From Vitreimonas flagellata (lineage in GTDB: Bacteria; Pseudomonadota; Alphaproteobacteria; Caulobacterales; Aquidulcibacteraceae): DNA of 64,000 bases. Where the stretch lies: positions 1 through 64,000 of the forward strand of contig NZ_SBJL01000002.1 in the NCBI RefSeq assembly GCF_004634425.1, in the 5' to 3' direction. The translations under genes and the position numbers were made by a program. Below are positions 42,393 through 51,057 of the stretch, piece after piece. A model generated the notes under the pieces. It made no database searches, had not been told where the DNA came from, and saw nothing but the letters and a program-made list of their open reading frames with translations. Position 1 is the first letter of the stretch. Every line of letters starts with the position of its first letter.

Positions 42393-44644
42393 AATCTGTC
42401 TGGACCTGGCTTGGCTTTGTCTGCGTGACGCTCGCCATTCTACTAGTGGGCCTGCGCTGCGCCGAAGAGGCGCCGCGCGTGCCTGCCGACGCGTTTGATC
42501 TCAGCCGCGCCGTGGCGGCGCTGGAGGATCTCAACAGCGAGAGCCTGCCCCACCCGGTGGGCTCGGCGCACAACCAGTTAATCCGCTCTCGCATTGAAAC
42601 GCGGTTGCGCGAATTGGGGTACACACCCCAGCTCCAATCGGAGCTGATCTGCACTGACTTGGCGCCGGGCTGCAGCTGGGTTGAGAACATCATCGCCGTC
42701 AAAGACGGCGCGGGCGACGACGCCATTTTGGTCACCGCCCATTACGATAGCGCCCCAATCGCGCCGGGCGCCGGCGACGATCTGGCCGGGATCGCGGCGA
42801 TGCTGGAGATCGCGCGTCTCTTTGCCGATCGGCCGACGCAGAACGACATCATCTTCCTGTTCGCCGACGGCGAAGAAGCGGGCCTCCGCGGCGCCATGGC
42901 CTTCGCCGAACGTCATCCTTTGATGCAATCGGTCGAGCTTGTGCTCAACATGGAAGCGCGCGGCGTCTCTGGCCCCAGCGGCATGTTCGAGACCAGCCTC
43001 GCCAACAGCGAACTCATTTCCCTGCTGGCCCGCTCGGCTTCTCGCCCTGTCGCGAACTCTCTGATGTTCGAAATCTATCAGCGCATGCCGAACAACACCG
43101 ACGTCACCATCTACAAGAACGCGGACGCGATGGCGCTGAATTTCGCCTTCTCCCGCGGCGTCGCGCTCTATCATTCATCGCGCGATACCAATCAAAACTT
43201 GTCGCAAGCCAGCCTCGCCCACCACGGCGACAACGTGTTCACGGTGCTGAGCAATGCCGCTGACGCGCCGATGGATACGCTGCGCGGCGAAGGCGACGCG
43301 ACCTACATCGATCTCTTCGGCGTCACGCTGTTGCACTGGCCGTCAGTCATAAACTTGCCCGCCGCAACAATCCTTCTCTTGCTGGTCGTCGGCCTGGGCG
43401 CGACGCAGCGCGGATTTGGCGTAAAGAGCACAGCTTGGGCGCTGGCCGGCATTGTCCTTGTTCTCGCGCTGCATGGGCTTTTCGGCTGGTTGCTCTCTTA
43501 TCCGCTTGGCCTCTGGCCCGGCATTCACCCGCTCGATCACCCGCACCCCTGGCCAGCGCGTATCGCGCTCTTTGCCTCCAGCGTCCTCGCGGCGCTTCTG
43601 GTCGGTGCATCGGTCGGCCGCAAAGCCGGCTGGCAGGCGCTGCTTTGGCTGAGCTGGGCGCTGTTCGCCCTTATCAGCATCGCACTCGCGGCGCTATTGC
43701 CCGGCGGCGCGTATCTCACGCTCTTGCCGCTGGCGGCGTTTGCGCCGATCGCCGCCATCGAGATCAGCGCGCGACGTCCGCCGATTATCGCCGCCCACGC
43801 CGGCTTCATCGCCGCCGCCTATATCGCGCTGTATCATTTCCTGTCGTTCGACGTCGTTTTCAACTTCCAGGTGTCGTATCTGAAGACGCCTATCCTCATT
43901 GTGATGGCGGCGCCAGCGACGGCGTTGGCGGCGTGGTATGCGCAAAGTTTCAGAGCCGCGCGTCTGCCGCTGGCGCTCGTGGCTGCCGCGATACTCGCCG
44001 CCACGATCGGCGGATATCTCGCGCCGGCCTATAGCGAGACGCGTCCACGTTCGGTCAATGTTGATTATCTCCAGATCGACACCGACGACGCGCGGCAATC
44101 GCAATGGCGGATCGACACCTACGGCCCGGCCGACGCCGCCTACGCCGAACGCGCCGGCTTCAACGAAGATCAGGTCGAATATCTGCGCTGGGGCCTGCGT
44201 GACTCGCGCGCGCATCTGAAGCCCGCGCCAGATCTCGACCTGCCGGGACCTCAGCTGCGCATCCTCACCGATACACGCGACGAAGCCGGCCTGCGCACCA
44301 TCGAAGGCGAAATGCAAGCCGGACGCAGCGGCTTTCTCTACGGCCTCACCTTCGCGCGCGGCGCCAATGTCGAAACGCTCAGCGTGGAAGGCACGCTCAT
44401 CGCTGAAGCCGAAGCGTTCATGCGTCCGCGTGGCGTAGCGGTGACGTTTAGCGGCGTCAGCGAGCGCGTGATGCGCTTCCGGCTGACAACCAACGCCGCC
44501 GAACCGATCCCGGCTACTTTGTTTGAGCTCTCCGCGGCGCCTGAGCATCCGGAGTCCGCCGCCATCATCGCCGAACGGCCCAGAACCGCCGCACCCATTC
44601 AATTCGGCGACCACGCCGAGATTCAACGCCGCATCGCCTTCTGA
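42389..44644 (+). CDS. Membrane-bound M28 metallopeptidase
   Basis: The 751-residue protein has an N-terminal membrane anchor, an M28 catalytic domain (about 35-300) and about eight more helices, the layout of Fxna/ERMP1-like peptidases. Zinc ligands and the base are visible: His118 (HYDS), Asp130 (GAGDD), Glu162-Glu163 (DGEE), Glu189 (NMEARG) and a later YHSSRD. Unlike the protein at 25758 it looks active. It should cleave N-terminal residues from peptides at the periplasmic face. It overlaps dctQ (ATGA). Confidence 0.88.
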   Translation: MKSVWTWLGFVCVTLAILLVGLRCAEEAPRVPADAFDLSRAVAALEDLNSESLPHPVGSAHNQLIRSRIETRLRELGYTPQLQSELICTDLAPGCSWVENIIAVKDGAGDDAILVTAHYDSAPIAPGAGDDLAGIAAMLEIARLFADRPTQNDIIFLFADGEEAGLRGAMAFAERHPLMQSVELVLNMEARGVSGPSGMFETSLANSELISLLARSASRPVANSLMFEIYQRMPNNTDVTIYKNADAMALNFAFSRGVALYHSSRDTNQNLSQASLAHHGDNVFTVLSNAADAPMDTLRGEGDATYIDLFGVTLLHWPSVINLPAATILLLLVVGLGATQRGFGVKSTAWALAGIVLVLALHGLFGWLLSYPLGLWPGIHPLDHPHPWPARIALFASSVLAALLVGASVGRKAGWQALLWLSWALFALISIALAALLPGGAYLTLLPLAAFAPIAAIEISARRPPIIAAHAGFIAAAYIALYHFLSFDVVFNFQVSYLKTPILIVMAAPATALAAWYAQSFRAARLPLALVAAAILAATIGGYLAPAYSETRPRSVNVDYLQIDTDDARQSQWRIDTYGPADAAYAERAGFNEDQVEYLRWGLRDSRAHLKPAPDLDLPGPQLRILTDTRDEAGLRTIEGEMQAGRSGFLYGLTFARGANVETLSVEGTLIAEAEAFMRPRGVAVTFSGVSERVMRFRLTTNAAEPIPATLFELSAAPEHPESAAIIAERPRTAAPIQFGDHAEIQRRIAF

Positions 44645-44651
44645 GGACACG

Positions 44652-45722
44652 ATGACCCTCTTCGATAACCCGTTCCGGATTCAGCCAGGCCTGGTGTCGC
44701 GCTCGATCTCGTTTGAGAATCCCACCGGCGCGCCCGGCGCTGGCGGCATGGAAGCAAGCCCGCTCGGGCACGGCCGCAAAGGCTCGGCCGTGCGCCATGT
44801 CCAGAACGGCGAAACCATCACGCTCGCCGACATCACCGGCAACGGCACGATCCGCCATATCTGGCTCACCACGCACGACAAAGCGCATCTGCTGCGCGGC
44901 GCACTGATCCGCATCTATTGGGAGGGGCAAAAACACCCAAGCGTCGAACTACCGCTCGGCGAGTTCTTCGGCTTCGCCAACGGTAAGGCCAACGCCTTCC
45001 AGAGCGTGTTTCACTCGGTCAGCTCCACCAAAGGCATGAATTCATGGCTGCCGATGCCGTTCACGAAGCATGCGCGCATCGAGTTCGTCAATCAATCCGG
45101 CGCGCGCCTGCCGCTCTTCTACCAGATCGATTACACCCTCGGTGACGGCCACGAGGAAGAGGTCGGACGCTTGCATGCGTGGTTCAATCGCGAGAACCCA
45201 ACCACCAAGACCCGCGACCTCGAAATCCTGCCGGAGCGCCAGGGCCGCATCCGTTATCTCGGCGCCGTGCTCGGCATTCGTCCGCACGACCCGCTGTGGT
45301 GGGGCGAAGGCGAGCTAAAAGCCTACATCGACAACGACACCGAGTTCGCCACCATCGTCGGCACCGGCACGGAAGATTATGTCGGCCACGCTTTTGGCAT
45401 CCAGGACGAAGCCTTCCTGCACAATGGCTGCAATTTCCGCGAGAAGGCCGACGTCACCGACACCGGCATGGTGTCGATCTATCGCTGGCACGTCGCCGAT
45501 CCGATCCTGTGCCAACGCCGAATGCGCGTCACCATTCAGCAGATAGGGCATCGCCCGACTTACAAAGCGCGCACGATCGACGACTATAAGGCCGAGCTGT
45601 TCGAACGCGCCGACGACTGGTCGTCTGCGACGTTCTGGTACGAGTCCTCGCCCTCTTCGCCCCTGCCGCCATGCGCTGAACCTGCGCTGCGACTTGCCGG
45701 CATTTTCGTTCCTCCACCGTGA
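44652..45722 (+). CDS. GH172-family (DUF2961) glycoside hydrolase
   Basis: The 356-residue protein belongs to DUF2961, now glycoside hydrolase family 172. It has the signature IVGTGTEDYVGHAFGIQ and the strand-rich first half (NGTIRHIWLTTHD, VELPLGEFFGFANGK). Known GH172 enzymes act on alpha-D-fructofuranosides (difructose dianhydride I) and alpha-D-arabinofuranosides of D-arabinan. No signal peptide is present, so it is cytoplasmic. ATG 44652 has GAGGA just upstream and starts 7 bp after the M28 gene. An isomerase and an FGGY kinase follow. Confidence 0.85.
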   Translation: MTLFDNPFRIQPGLVSRSISFENPTGAPGAGGMEASPLGHGRKGSAVRHVQNGETITLADITGNGTIRHIWLTTHDKAHLLRGALIRIYWEGQKHPSVELPLGEFFGFANGKANAFQSVFHSVSSTKGMNSWLPMPFTKHARIEFVNQSGARLPLFYQIDYTLGDGHEEEVGRLHAWFNRENPTTKTRDLEILPERQGRIRYLGAVLGIRPHDPLWWGEGELKAYIDNDTEFATIVGTGTEDYVGHAFGIQDEAFLHNGCNFREKADVTDTGMVSIYRWHVADPILCQRRMRVTIQQIGHRPTYKARTIDDYKAELFERADDWSSATFWYESSPSSPLPPCAEPALRLAGIFVPPP

Positions 45723-45740
45723 TCGTTCGCGGAGTCCGCT

Positions 45741-47264
45741 ATGTCCGACACCATTCAGATCTTCTGCCCCGGCGATTATCGCCCCACACCGAATAAGCTG
45801 GCGGAGCCGCAGGTTGAAGCGGCGACGCAGCAGATTGAGCGCGCGCTCGACCGCCTCGGACGCAAGCACAAGCGCATCCCAGGCATGCTGACGCGCCCGC
45901 ACGAAGCCATCGAACGCCTCAGCACGGTCGATGATCCGATCATCGGCATCTATGCGCACTGGGTCTATGGTCCGCATACGACCGACGGCGTCGCGGGCAA
46001 AGACAACCCGCTGCTGCTCGCCAGTAATTTCTCCGGCCAATGGCCGGGGCTCGTCGGCCTGCTCAACACCGGCGCGTGCCTGGAGATGATCGACCGCGCC
46101 GCCAGCCGAATCTGGTCCGACGCCGCCGATTGGCGCGACGACGAACCCTTCATGCAGCGGCTTGAAGCGTGGACCGCCAACGGCGCCATTTCTTATGATG
46201 AAACATCGCTGCGTGCGCCGCCTAGACCATCGGCGCAGGCGCAAGCCATCGCCAACACAATCGCCGCCGGGATGAAGCGGCGCAGGCCGCTGGCCATGAT
46301 GCTGGGCGACACGTCGATGGGCATGACGAACGGCTATTTTGGTCCGCGCCTACTTTCGAAGGTCGGCTTCGCCGAACACAAGGTCGATCAAGCTTGGATC
46401 ATCGAGCGCGGCAAGACCATCGCGCAAACGCGCATCGACGACGCCTATCGCTTCGTCGTCGATCGCGGCGTCGAATTTCATTACAGCGCGCCGGGGGCGG
46501 AAGACTTCAACGAAGCGGCGACACGCGAACAATTGCGCGATTATCTCGCCGTGCTTGATCTCGCCGCCGAGTTCAAGGCCGATTGCATTGGCTGGCAATA
46601 CCAGCTCGGCCTGATCGGCTCACGCCCGCCCTCGGATTTCGCCGAAGGTCTGTTGAATTCCACCTGCCGACCAGAATCCAACGGCGACACCATCATCGAC
46701 TCCACCGAAGCCGACCAAGGCAATCTTCTACCGATGGAGATGATGAAGCGCATCCTGAAGGCTCGCGGTCTGCATCAATCGGTGTTCTTCCACGATATAC
46801 GCTGGGGCGAAGAAGTCGACAGGCGCTTCGTTTGGCTGCTGCTCAATTCGGGCTCAAGCGGCGCCTACGCCTTCAATCACGATCCCGACACGCTCAAAGG
46901 CGTGCACTGCTATCGCCAGCCTTCGGCCTACTTCCCGATCCCCGGCGGCACGTTCGCCGGCGAAAGCTTGCCGGGCCAGATCACCTGGGCGCGCGCTTAT
47001 GTGCGCCGCGGCGAGCTCTGGATGGATGTCGGCCGCGGCGAAGTGCTGGCGCTAGCGCCGGAAACACGCGACCGCTGGTGGAACTCGACAACGCGCGAAT
47101 GGCCGTTCATGGCCGCCGACCTCGGCATGTCGCGGGATACGCTGATGGCGCACTATTTGAGCAACCACGTCGCAGTCGCCTATGGCGACATCCTCGGCGA
47201 AATGGTCGCGCTCAGCGAGGCCTTGGGCTATCGCGTGCGCTTCGTCTCGGACAAGGCGTCATGA
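45741..47264 (+). CDS. Sugar isomerase (L-fucose/D-arabinose isomerase-like)
   Basis: The 507-residue protein matches, at a distance, the fucose/arabinose isomerase fold. It has GDTSMGMTNGYFGPRLLSKVGF, an IGWQYQLGL core strand and an STEADQGNLLPMEMM segment with likely metal-binding acids. The family interconverts aldoses and ketoses with Mn. The start lies 18 bp after the GH172 gene and its stop overlaps the FGGY kinase (ATGA), which supports a sugar pathway. The exact substrate is unknown; D-arabinose to D-ribulose would fit the neighbours. Confidence 0.6.
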   Translation: MSDTIQIFCPGDYRPTPNKLAEPQVEAATQQIERALDRLGRKHKRIPGMLTRPHEAIERLSTVDDPIIGIYAHWVYGPHTTDGVAGKDNPLLLASNFSGQWPGLVGLLNTGACLEMIDRAASRIWSDAADWRDDEPFMQRLEAWTANGAISYDETSLRAPPRPSAQAQAIANTIAAGMKRRRPLAMMLGDTSMGMTNGYFGPRLLSKVGFAEHKVDQAWIIERGKTIAQTRIDDAYRFVVDRGVEFHYSAPGAEDFNEAATREQLRDYLAVLDLAAEFKADCIGWQYQLGLIGSRPPSDFAEGLLNSTCRPESNGDTIIDSTEADQGNLLPMEMMKRILKARGLHQSVFFHDIRWGEEVDRRFVWLLLNSGSSGAYAFNHDPDTLKGVHCYRQPSAYFPIPGGTFAGESLPGQITWARAYVRRGELWMDVGRGEVLALAPETRDRWWNSTTREWPFMAADLGMSRDTLMAHYLSNHVAVAYGDILGEMVALSEALGYRVRFVSDKAS

Positions 47265-48760
47265 GCGAGCGCCCTGTCGTCATCGGCGTCGACGGCGGCA
47301 CCGAGAGTCTGCGCGTCGCTGTGTTTGATCTGAACGGATTTGAGCTTGGCGTCGCCAGCGCGCCTTACGCAACGGACTTTCCAGCGCCTGGCCAAGCCGA
47401 GCAGGCCCCGGAGGATTGGTGGCGTGCGCTCTGCACGGCGCTGCCGGAGGCGGTGAAGAAGGCAGGCATCTCCGCGAACGCCATTCGCGCCATCGCGCTC
47501 GACACCACTTGCTGCACCGTCTGCGTGCTCGATCGCAACGGCGCGCCGCTGCGACCCGCTCTGCTTTGGATGGACGTGCGCGCCAGCGCCGAAGCCGCCG
47601 ACGTGTTAGCGACCAAGGATGCCGCGCTCGACGTCAACAATGGCGGCGCGGGTCCCGTTTCGGCGGAATGGATGATCCCCAAAGCGCTCTGGCTGAAACG
47701 TCACCAGCCCGACCTGTTCGAGCGCGCCGCCTATATCTGCGAGTATCAGGACTATCTGAACTTCCGCCTGACCGGCGAGATGACGGCGAGCGCCAACAAT
47801 ACAGGCGTGCGCTGGCATTTCCGCCACGCCACCGGCGGTGCGCCACACGCAATGCTGCGGAAGCTTGAGCTTGAAGCGCTGCTCGACAAATGGCCACGCA
47901 CTATTGTCGATCCAGGTTCTGTCATCGCTGGTCTCTCTTCATCCGCGGCGGAAGCGCTCAATCTGCCGGCCGGCATTCCTGTCGTCCAAGGCGGCGCCGA
48001 CGCCTTCATCGCCATGGCCGGGCTAGGCGTTGTACGCCCCGGCGCGATCGCGCTCGTCACCGGTTCATCGCATCTGCAGCTCGCTGTCACCGACGTGGCC
48101 CTGCATGGCCCCGGAATCTGGGGCGCATATGCCGATGTGCTCCGCCTGGGGGCATTCGTCGTTGAAGGCGGACAAACTTCGACCGGCTCGGCCGTCAATT
48201 GGTTTCGACGCACCTTGGCCGGCAACGCCGCTTACGCCGAATTGGATCGAGAAGCCGCGCAGGTCCCAATCGGCTGCGACGGCATGATCGCGCAGGATCA
48301 TTTTCAAGGCAATCGCACGCCGCACACCGACGCAGCCTCACGCGGCGCCTTCACCGGACTTTCACTGACACATACGCGCGGCCACGCCTTCCGTGCGCTG
48401 CTGGAGAGCGTCGCCTATGGCACGCGGCTGGTGCTCGAAACCATGCAAACGCGCGGCGTCGCCTGCGATGACATCGCGCTCTGCGGCGGCGTCGCACGTT
48501 CTCCGCTTTGGACCCAAATTCATGCGGAGGTCATCGGCCGCCCGATCCGCGTCTCATCCGCGGCCTGCGCGCCCGCCCTCGGCAGCGCCATGTTCGCTGC
48601 GATGGGCGCTGGTTTATTCGAAAATCTGGACGCCGCAGCGTACGCCATGGTCGGCGATCATCGCGTGGTCGAACCAAGCGCCGACGCGCACGCCGCCTAT
48701 GCCGCGCCTTACGAAAAATATTGCCGCGCCTATGTCGCGCTAAAATCGATCTCCGCTTAG
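47261..48760 (+). CDS. FGGY-family carbohydrate kinase
   Basis: With the start at 47261 (ATGA overlap) the protein has 499 residues, the usual FGGY length. It has the N-terminal phosphate motif VVIGVDGGTESLRVAVFD, the ALLWMDVRA segment and the C-terminal ATP signature DIALCGGVARSPLWTQIHAEVIGRP. It would phosphorylate a ketose such as ribulose or xylulose made by the isomerase. In-frame codons upstream of 47261 lie inside the isomerase gene and are not used. Confidence 0.9.
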   Translation: MSERPVVIGVDGGTESLRVAVFDLNGFELGVASAPYATDFPAPGQAEQAPEDWWRALCTALPEAVKKAGISANAIRAIALDTTCCTVCVLDRNGAPLRPALLWMDVRASAEAADVLATKDAALDVNNGGAGPVSAEWMIPKALWLKRHQPDLFERAAYICEYQDYLNFRLTGEMTASANNTGVRWHFRHATGGAPHAMLRKLELEALLDKWPRTIVDPGSVIAGLSSSAAEALNLPAGIPVVQGGADAFIAMAGLGVVRPGAIALVTGSSHLQLAVTDVALHGPGIWGAYADVLRLGAFVVEGGQTSTGSAVNWFRRTLAGNAAYAELDREAAQVPIGCDGMIAQDHFQGNRTPHTDAASRGAFTGLSLTHTRGHAFRALLESVAYGTRLVLETMQTRGVACDDIALCGGVARSPLWTQIHAEVIGRPIRVSSAACAPALGSAMFAAMGAGLFENLDAAAYAMVGDHRVVEPSADAHAAYAAPYEKYCRAYVALKSISA

Positions 48761-48762
48761 CT

Positions 48763-49671
48763 ATGCTGTCGCAGGAGCTTCAGGCAATATTGGCGCGGGT
48801 GCAGCCGCACGCCGAACGAGCGCCGCCTCCTGCCGCCGACGACATCGCCGGATGGCGCGCCGTCCAGGCCGACATCGAAGAGCGCGCGCGCATGCATTGC
48901 GAAATCGCGCTGAAGCAAACCGGCGCGAGTGTGCACGAGCGAATCTATGCCGGCATGAAGGCGCTGCTCATCGCGCCGCCGAACGCAGGCGATGCAGCGC
49001 CTGCGATCTTCCTCCATGGCGGCGCCTATACAACCTTCTCCGCGCACTCCAGCCTGTTCGCCAGCGCTCCAATGGCGCTTGCGCTCGAACGTCCGCTGAT
49101 CTCGCTCGATTATCCGCTGGCGCCACAAGCAAGCTTCCGCACCATTGTACCGGTTACAGCCGCAGCAATCGAAGCGATCTGCGCCGAAACGCCAATCGCC
49201 GCGCTTATCGGCGATTCCGCTGGCGGCGGCTTGGCTCTCGCCTCAACACAGCACGGGCTGCAATCGCATAAATCTCCACCGCCCAGATTGGTCCTGATCT
49301 CGCCCTGGGCCGACCTCAGCGCCAACAGCGACACCCATCGCACCCACGCCCACCGCGATCCGATCCTCGCCTACGAGCCGGGCCTGCGCGTCGCCGCTGA
49401 GGCTTATGCGGGCGCAGAGTTCGCTCATCCTGACGCGTCACCGATCCACGCAATCTTCGATCTCCGCTTCCCACCCGCGCTGCTGCTCTGCGGATCGGAG
49501 GAAATCCTGCTTTCCGACGCGCTGCGCCTGCATGAACGCCTGAAAAGCTCCGGCGCCGAATTGGCGCTTCACGAGGGACTGTTTCACTCCTTCGTCACGA
49601 TCGCGCCGCACGCGCCGGAGAGCAGAGCGGCGCTCGCCCATATCCGACGTTTCATCGACGGCGCAGGTTGA
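48763..49671 (+). CDS. Alpha/beta hydrolase (HSL-type esterase)
   Basis: The 302-residue cytoplasmic protein has the oxyanion motif HGGAY (HSL family HGGGY), the nucleophile motif GDSAGGG and a C-terminal catalytic His in GLFHSF. It should deacylate a small ester, for example an acetylated sugar from the same pathway. The start is 2 bp after the kinase stop. It closes the nine-gene run; 228 bp without a recognisable gene follow. Confidence 0.85.
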   Translation: MLSQELQAILARVQPHAERAPPPAADDIAGWRAVQADIEERARMHCEIALKQTGASVHERIYAGMKALLIAPPNAGDAAPAIFLHGGAYTTFSAHSSLFASAPMALALERPLISLDYPLAPQASFRTIVPVTAAAIEAICAETPIAALIGDSAGGGLALASTQHGLQSHKSPPPRLVLISPWADLSANSDTHRTHAHRDPILAYEPGLRVAAEAYAGAEFAHPDASPIHAIFDLRFPPALLLCGSEEILLSDALRLHERLKSSGAELALHEGLFHSFVTIAPHAPESRAALAHIRRFIDGAG

Positions 49672-49899
49672 CGGCTGCATCCGAGCAAGCGCGCGGGCGG
49701 TCGTCGGGCACCAGATGCGAACGCCGGACAGATGTAGATCGGGCACGCGACTGCGCCATGCGGCCAAGCTTTTCGGCTTTTGGCCTGAAGACGTCGAGCA
49801 GCCCCCTCGACCTCTCCCTTACCAAGGACGCGCTCTATCGATGTCCGCTTGCCGACATTTTGAGATGGGGCGAACGACCGCTTTTGCCCCATAGCAGCC

Positions 49900-50136
49900 T
49901 CACCTCTTTCGAGGTTGCTTGCCCTTCCCATCGGGCATCACGAGATCGACAGGTCCAACGCCTAGCGCCTGAGCTAACTCAAAGAGCGTCACAACGGTTG
50001 GATTGCGCATCCCGTTCTCGAGGCCAGAGATATACTGCTGGCTAAAGCCGGACCGCTCCTCCAACTGCTCCTGAGTAAGTCCCTTTTCCCGTCGGATTCG
50101 CGAGAAGTTGCGCCCAACAAGCGCCCGCATATCCAT
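49900..50136 (-). CDS. Small XRE-family regulator
   Basis: About 78 residues, almost entirely one XRE HTH (RIRREKGLTQEQLEERSGFSQQYISGLENGMRNPTVVTLFELAQALG) with a basic tail. The start at 50136 (MDMRALVGRN) was chosen because the extra N-terminal residues of a longer frame are atypical. It is divergent from the gene preceding fecI, and a palindrome lies between them, so it may repress both itself and that signalling operon. Confidence 0.8.
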   Translation of the reverse strand: MDMRALVGRNFSRIRREKGLTQEQLEERSGFSQQYISGLENGMRNPTVVTLFELAQALGVGPVDLVMPDGKGKQPRKR

Positions 50137-50157
50137 GCGGGAACGGTGGCAATTCAC

Positions 50158-50182
50158 ACACTTTAGTGTTATCAACTATAAT
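50158..50182. promoter_or_regulatory. Divergent promoter with palindrome
   Basis: ACACT-TT-AGTGT (50158-50169) is a 5-bp inverted repeat between the XRE gene and the 116-residue gene. A consensus TATAAT (50177-50182) directly precedes the ATG at 50183; a start just downstream would give an almost leaderless mRNA or exclude that ATG. Confidence 0.4.
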
Positions 50183-50533
50183 ATGTATTCCACTGCGTCC
50201 CACGGTCCTGCGGAGCTCGTTCAGTCCCGGATCACACGCACGGGCGACCTCACCATCATCGCCCGTGTCCTCGTCGGCGATCGCGCTCATGATCTGGTGA
50301 TCGCGCTCTCCCCCACGCGCCTGGCGGTCGTGCGCTGCGCGGAGGAGGACCACCCAGACGATTATGCCGCCCTCGCAACAATGGTGGCTGAAGGTGACTT
50401 CGTCTGGGCGGGGCTGCTCTATTCCCGACAGCGAAATTCAGAAGCGTCACCACACATCGAGACCTTCCACATCTCTGAACTGCCCCGCCTCGTTGAGCGC
50501 CTGCAAGAGCTCCAGCGAGAGATGGCGTCATGA
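50183..50533 (+). CDS. Hypothetical protein coupled to fecI
   Basis: About 116 residues, with no signal peptide or membrane segment. The sequence alternates strand-like and acidic stretches (GDLTIIARVLVGDRAHDLVIAL, HPDDYAALATMVAEGDFVWAGLLYSR) and ends in a helix (LPRLVERLQELQREM). I recognise no family. Its stop overlaps the fecI start (ATGA), so it is the first gene of the fecI-fecR operon. The start is uncertain because a TATAAT box abuts this ATG. Confidence 0.6.
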   Translation: MYSTASHGPAELVQSRITRTGDLTIIARVLVGDRAHDLVIALSPTRLAVVRCAEEDHPDDYAALATMVAEGDFVWAGLLYSRQRNSEASPHIETFHISELPRLVERLQELQREMAS

Positions 50534-51036
50534 GCCAGAAGGATCTCATGCGATTGTTCGAGGAGATGGCGCCGGGTTTGCGGCGTTATCTGTCGCGGTT
50601 TGGGTCTGCGATCTCAGCTGATGATGTGGCGCAGGATGCATTTGCGCGGCTGGCGGCTGCCAAGCCTGGATCGATCGAGGCGCCGCGCGCCTGGCTCTTC
50701 CGCACCGCGCACAATATCGCGCTGAATGAGCTGAAGCGGCAGAAGATCGCCGCCACCGACGCAGTCGGCGATATCGCTTCTCTGGAGCACCCTTGCGAGC
50801 GCCCCTCGCCTGAAGAGGTGCTGGAGCGCACCGACGAGGCCGAGCGGCTTCGGGCGATCATGCAGCTCCTGCCCGAACGCCAGCGGGCGGCCCTCGTGCT
50901 GTTCAAGGTCGAGGGTCTCTCGCATAAGGAAATCGGCCAAAGGCTCGGCGTCTCGCACCGCACCGTCGAACGCTACATCGCCGACGCTATAGCCTTCTGC
51001 TACGAATATCTGAGCGCGTTCCGCGCTGAAGATTGA
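50530..51036 (+). CDS. FecI-type ECF sigma factor
   Basis: The 168-residue protein has sigma region 2 (about 8-75, DDVAQDAFARLAAAKPGSIEAPRAWLFRTAHNIALNELKR) and region 4 (about 112-160, LPERQRAALVLFKVEGLSHKEIGQRLGVSHRTVERYI). It pairs with the downstream FecR and the STN-containing TBDR as a cell-surface signalling system. In lasso clusters of the astexin type such a trio controls the receptor and isopeptidase. It probably activates the promoter before the receptor gene at 54037. Confidence 0.9.
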   Translation: MSQKDLMRLFEEMAPGLRRYLSRFGSAISADDVAQDAFARLAAAKPGSIEAPRAWLFRTAHNIALNELKRQKIAATDAVGDIASLEHPCERPSPEEVLERTDEAERLRAIMQLLPERQRAALVLFKVEGLSHKEIGQRLGVSHRTVERYIADAIAFCYEYLSAFRAED

Positions 51037-51057
51037 GCCAAGATCGGACCTGGGCGG

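Noticed and set aside
46583-47260. In-frame N-terminal extension of the FGGY kinase
   Set aside because: The extension lies in another frame of the isomerase gene. The kinase motif VVIGVDGGTESLR begins right after ATG 47261, which overlaps the isomerase stop.
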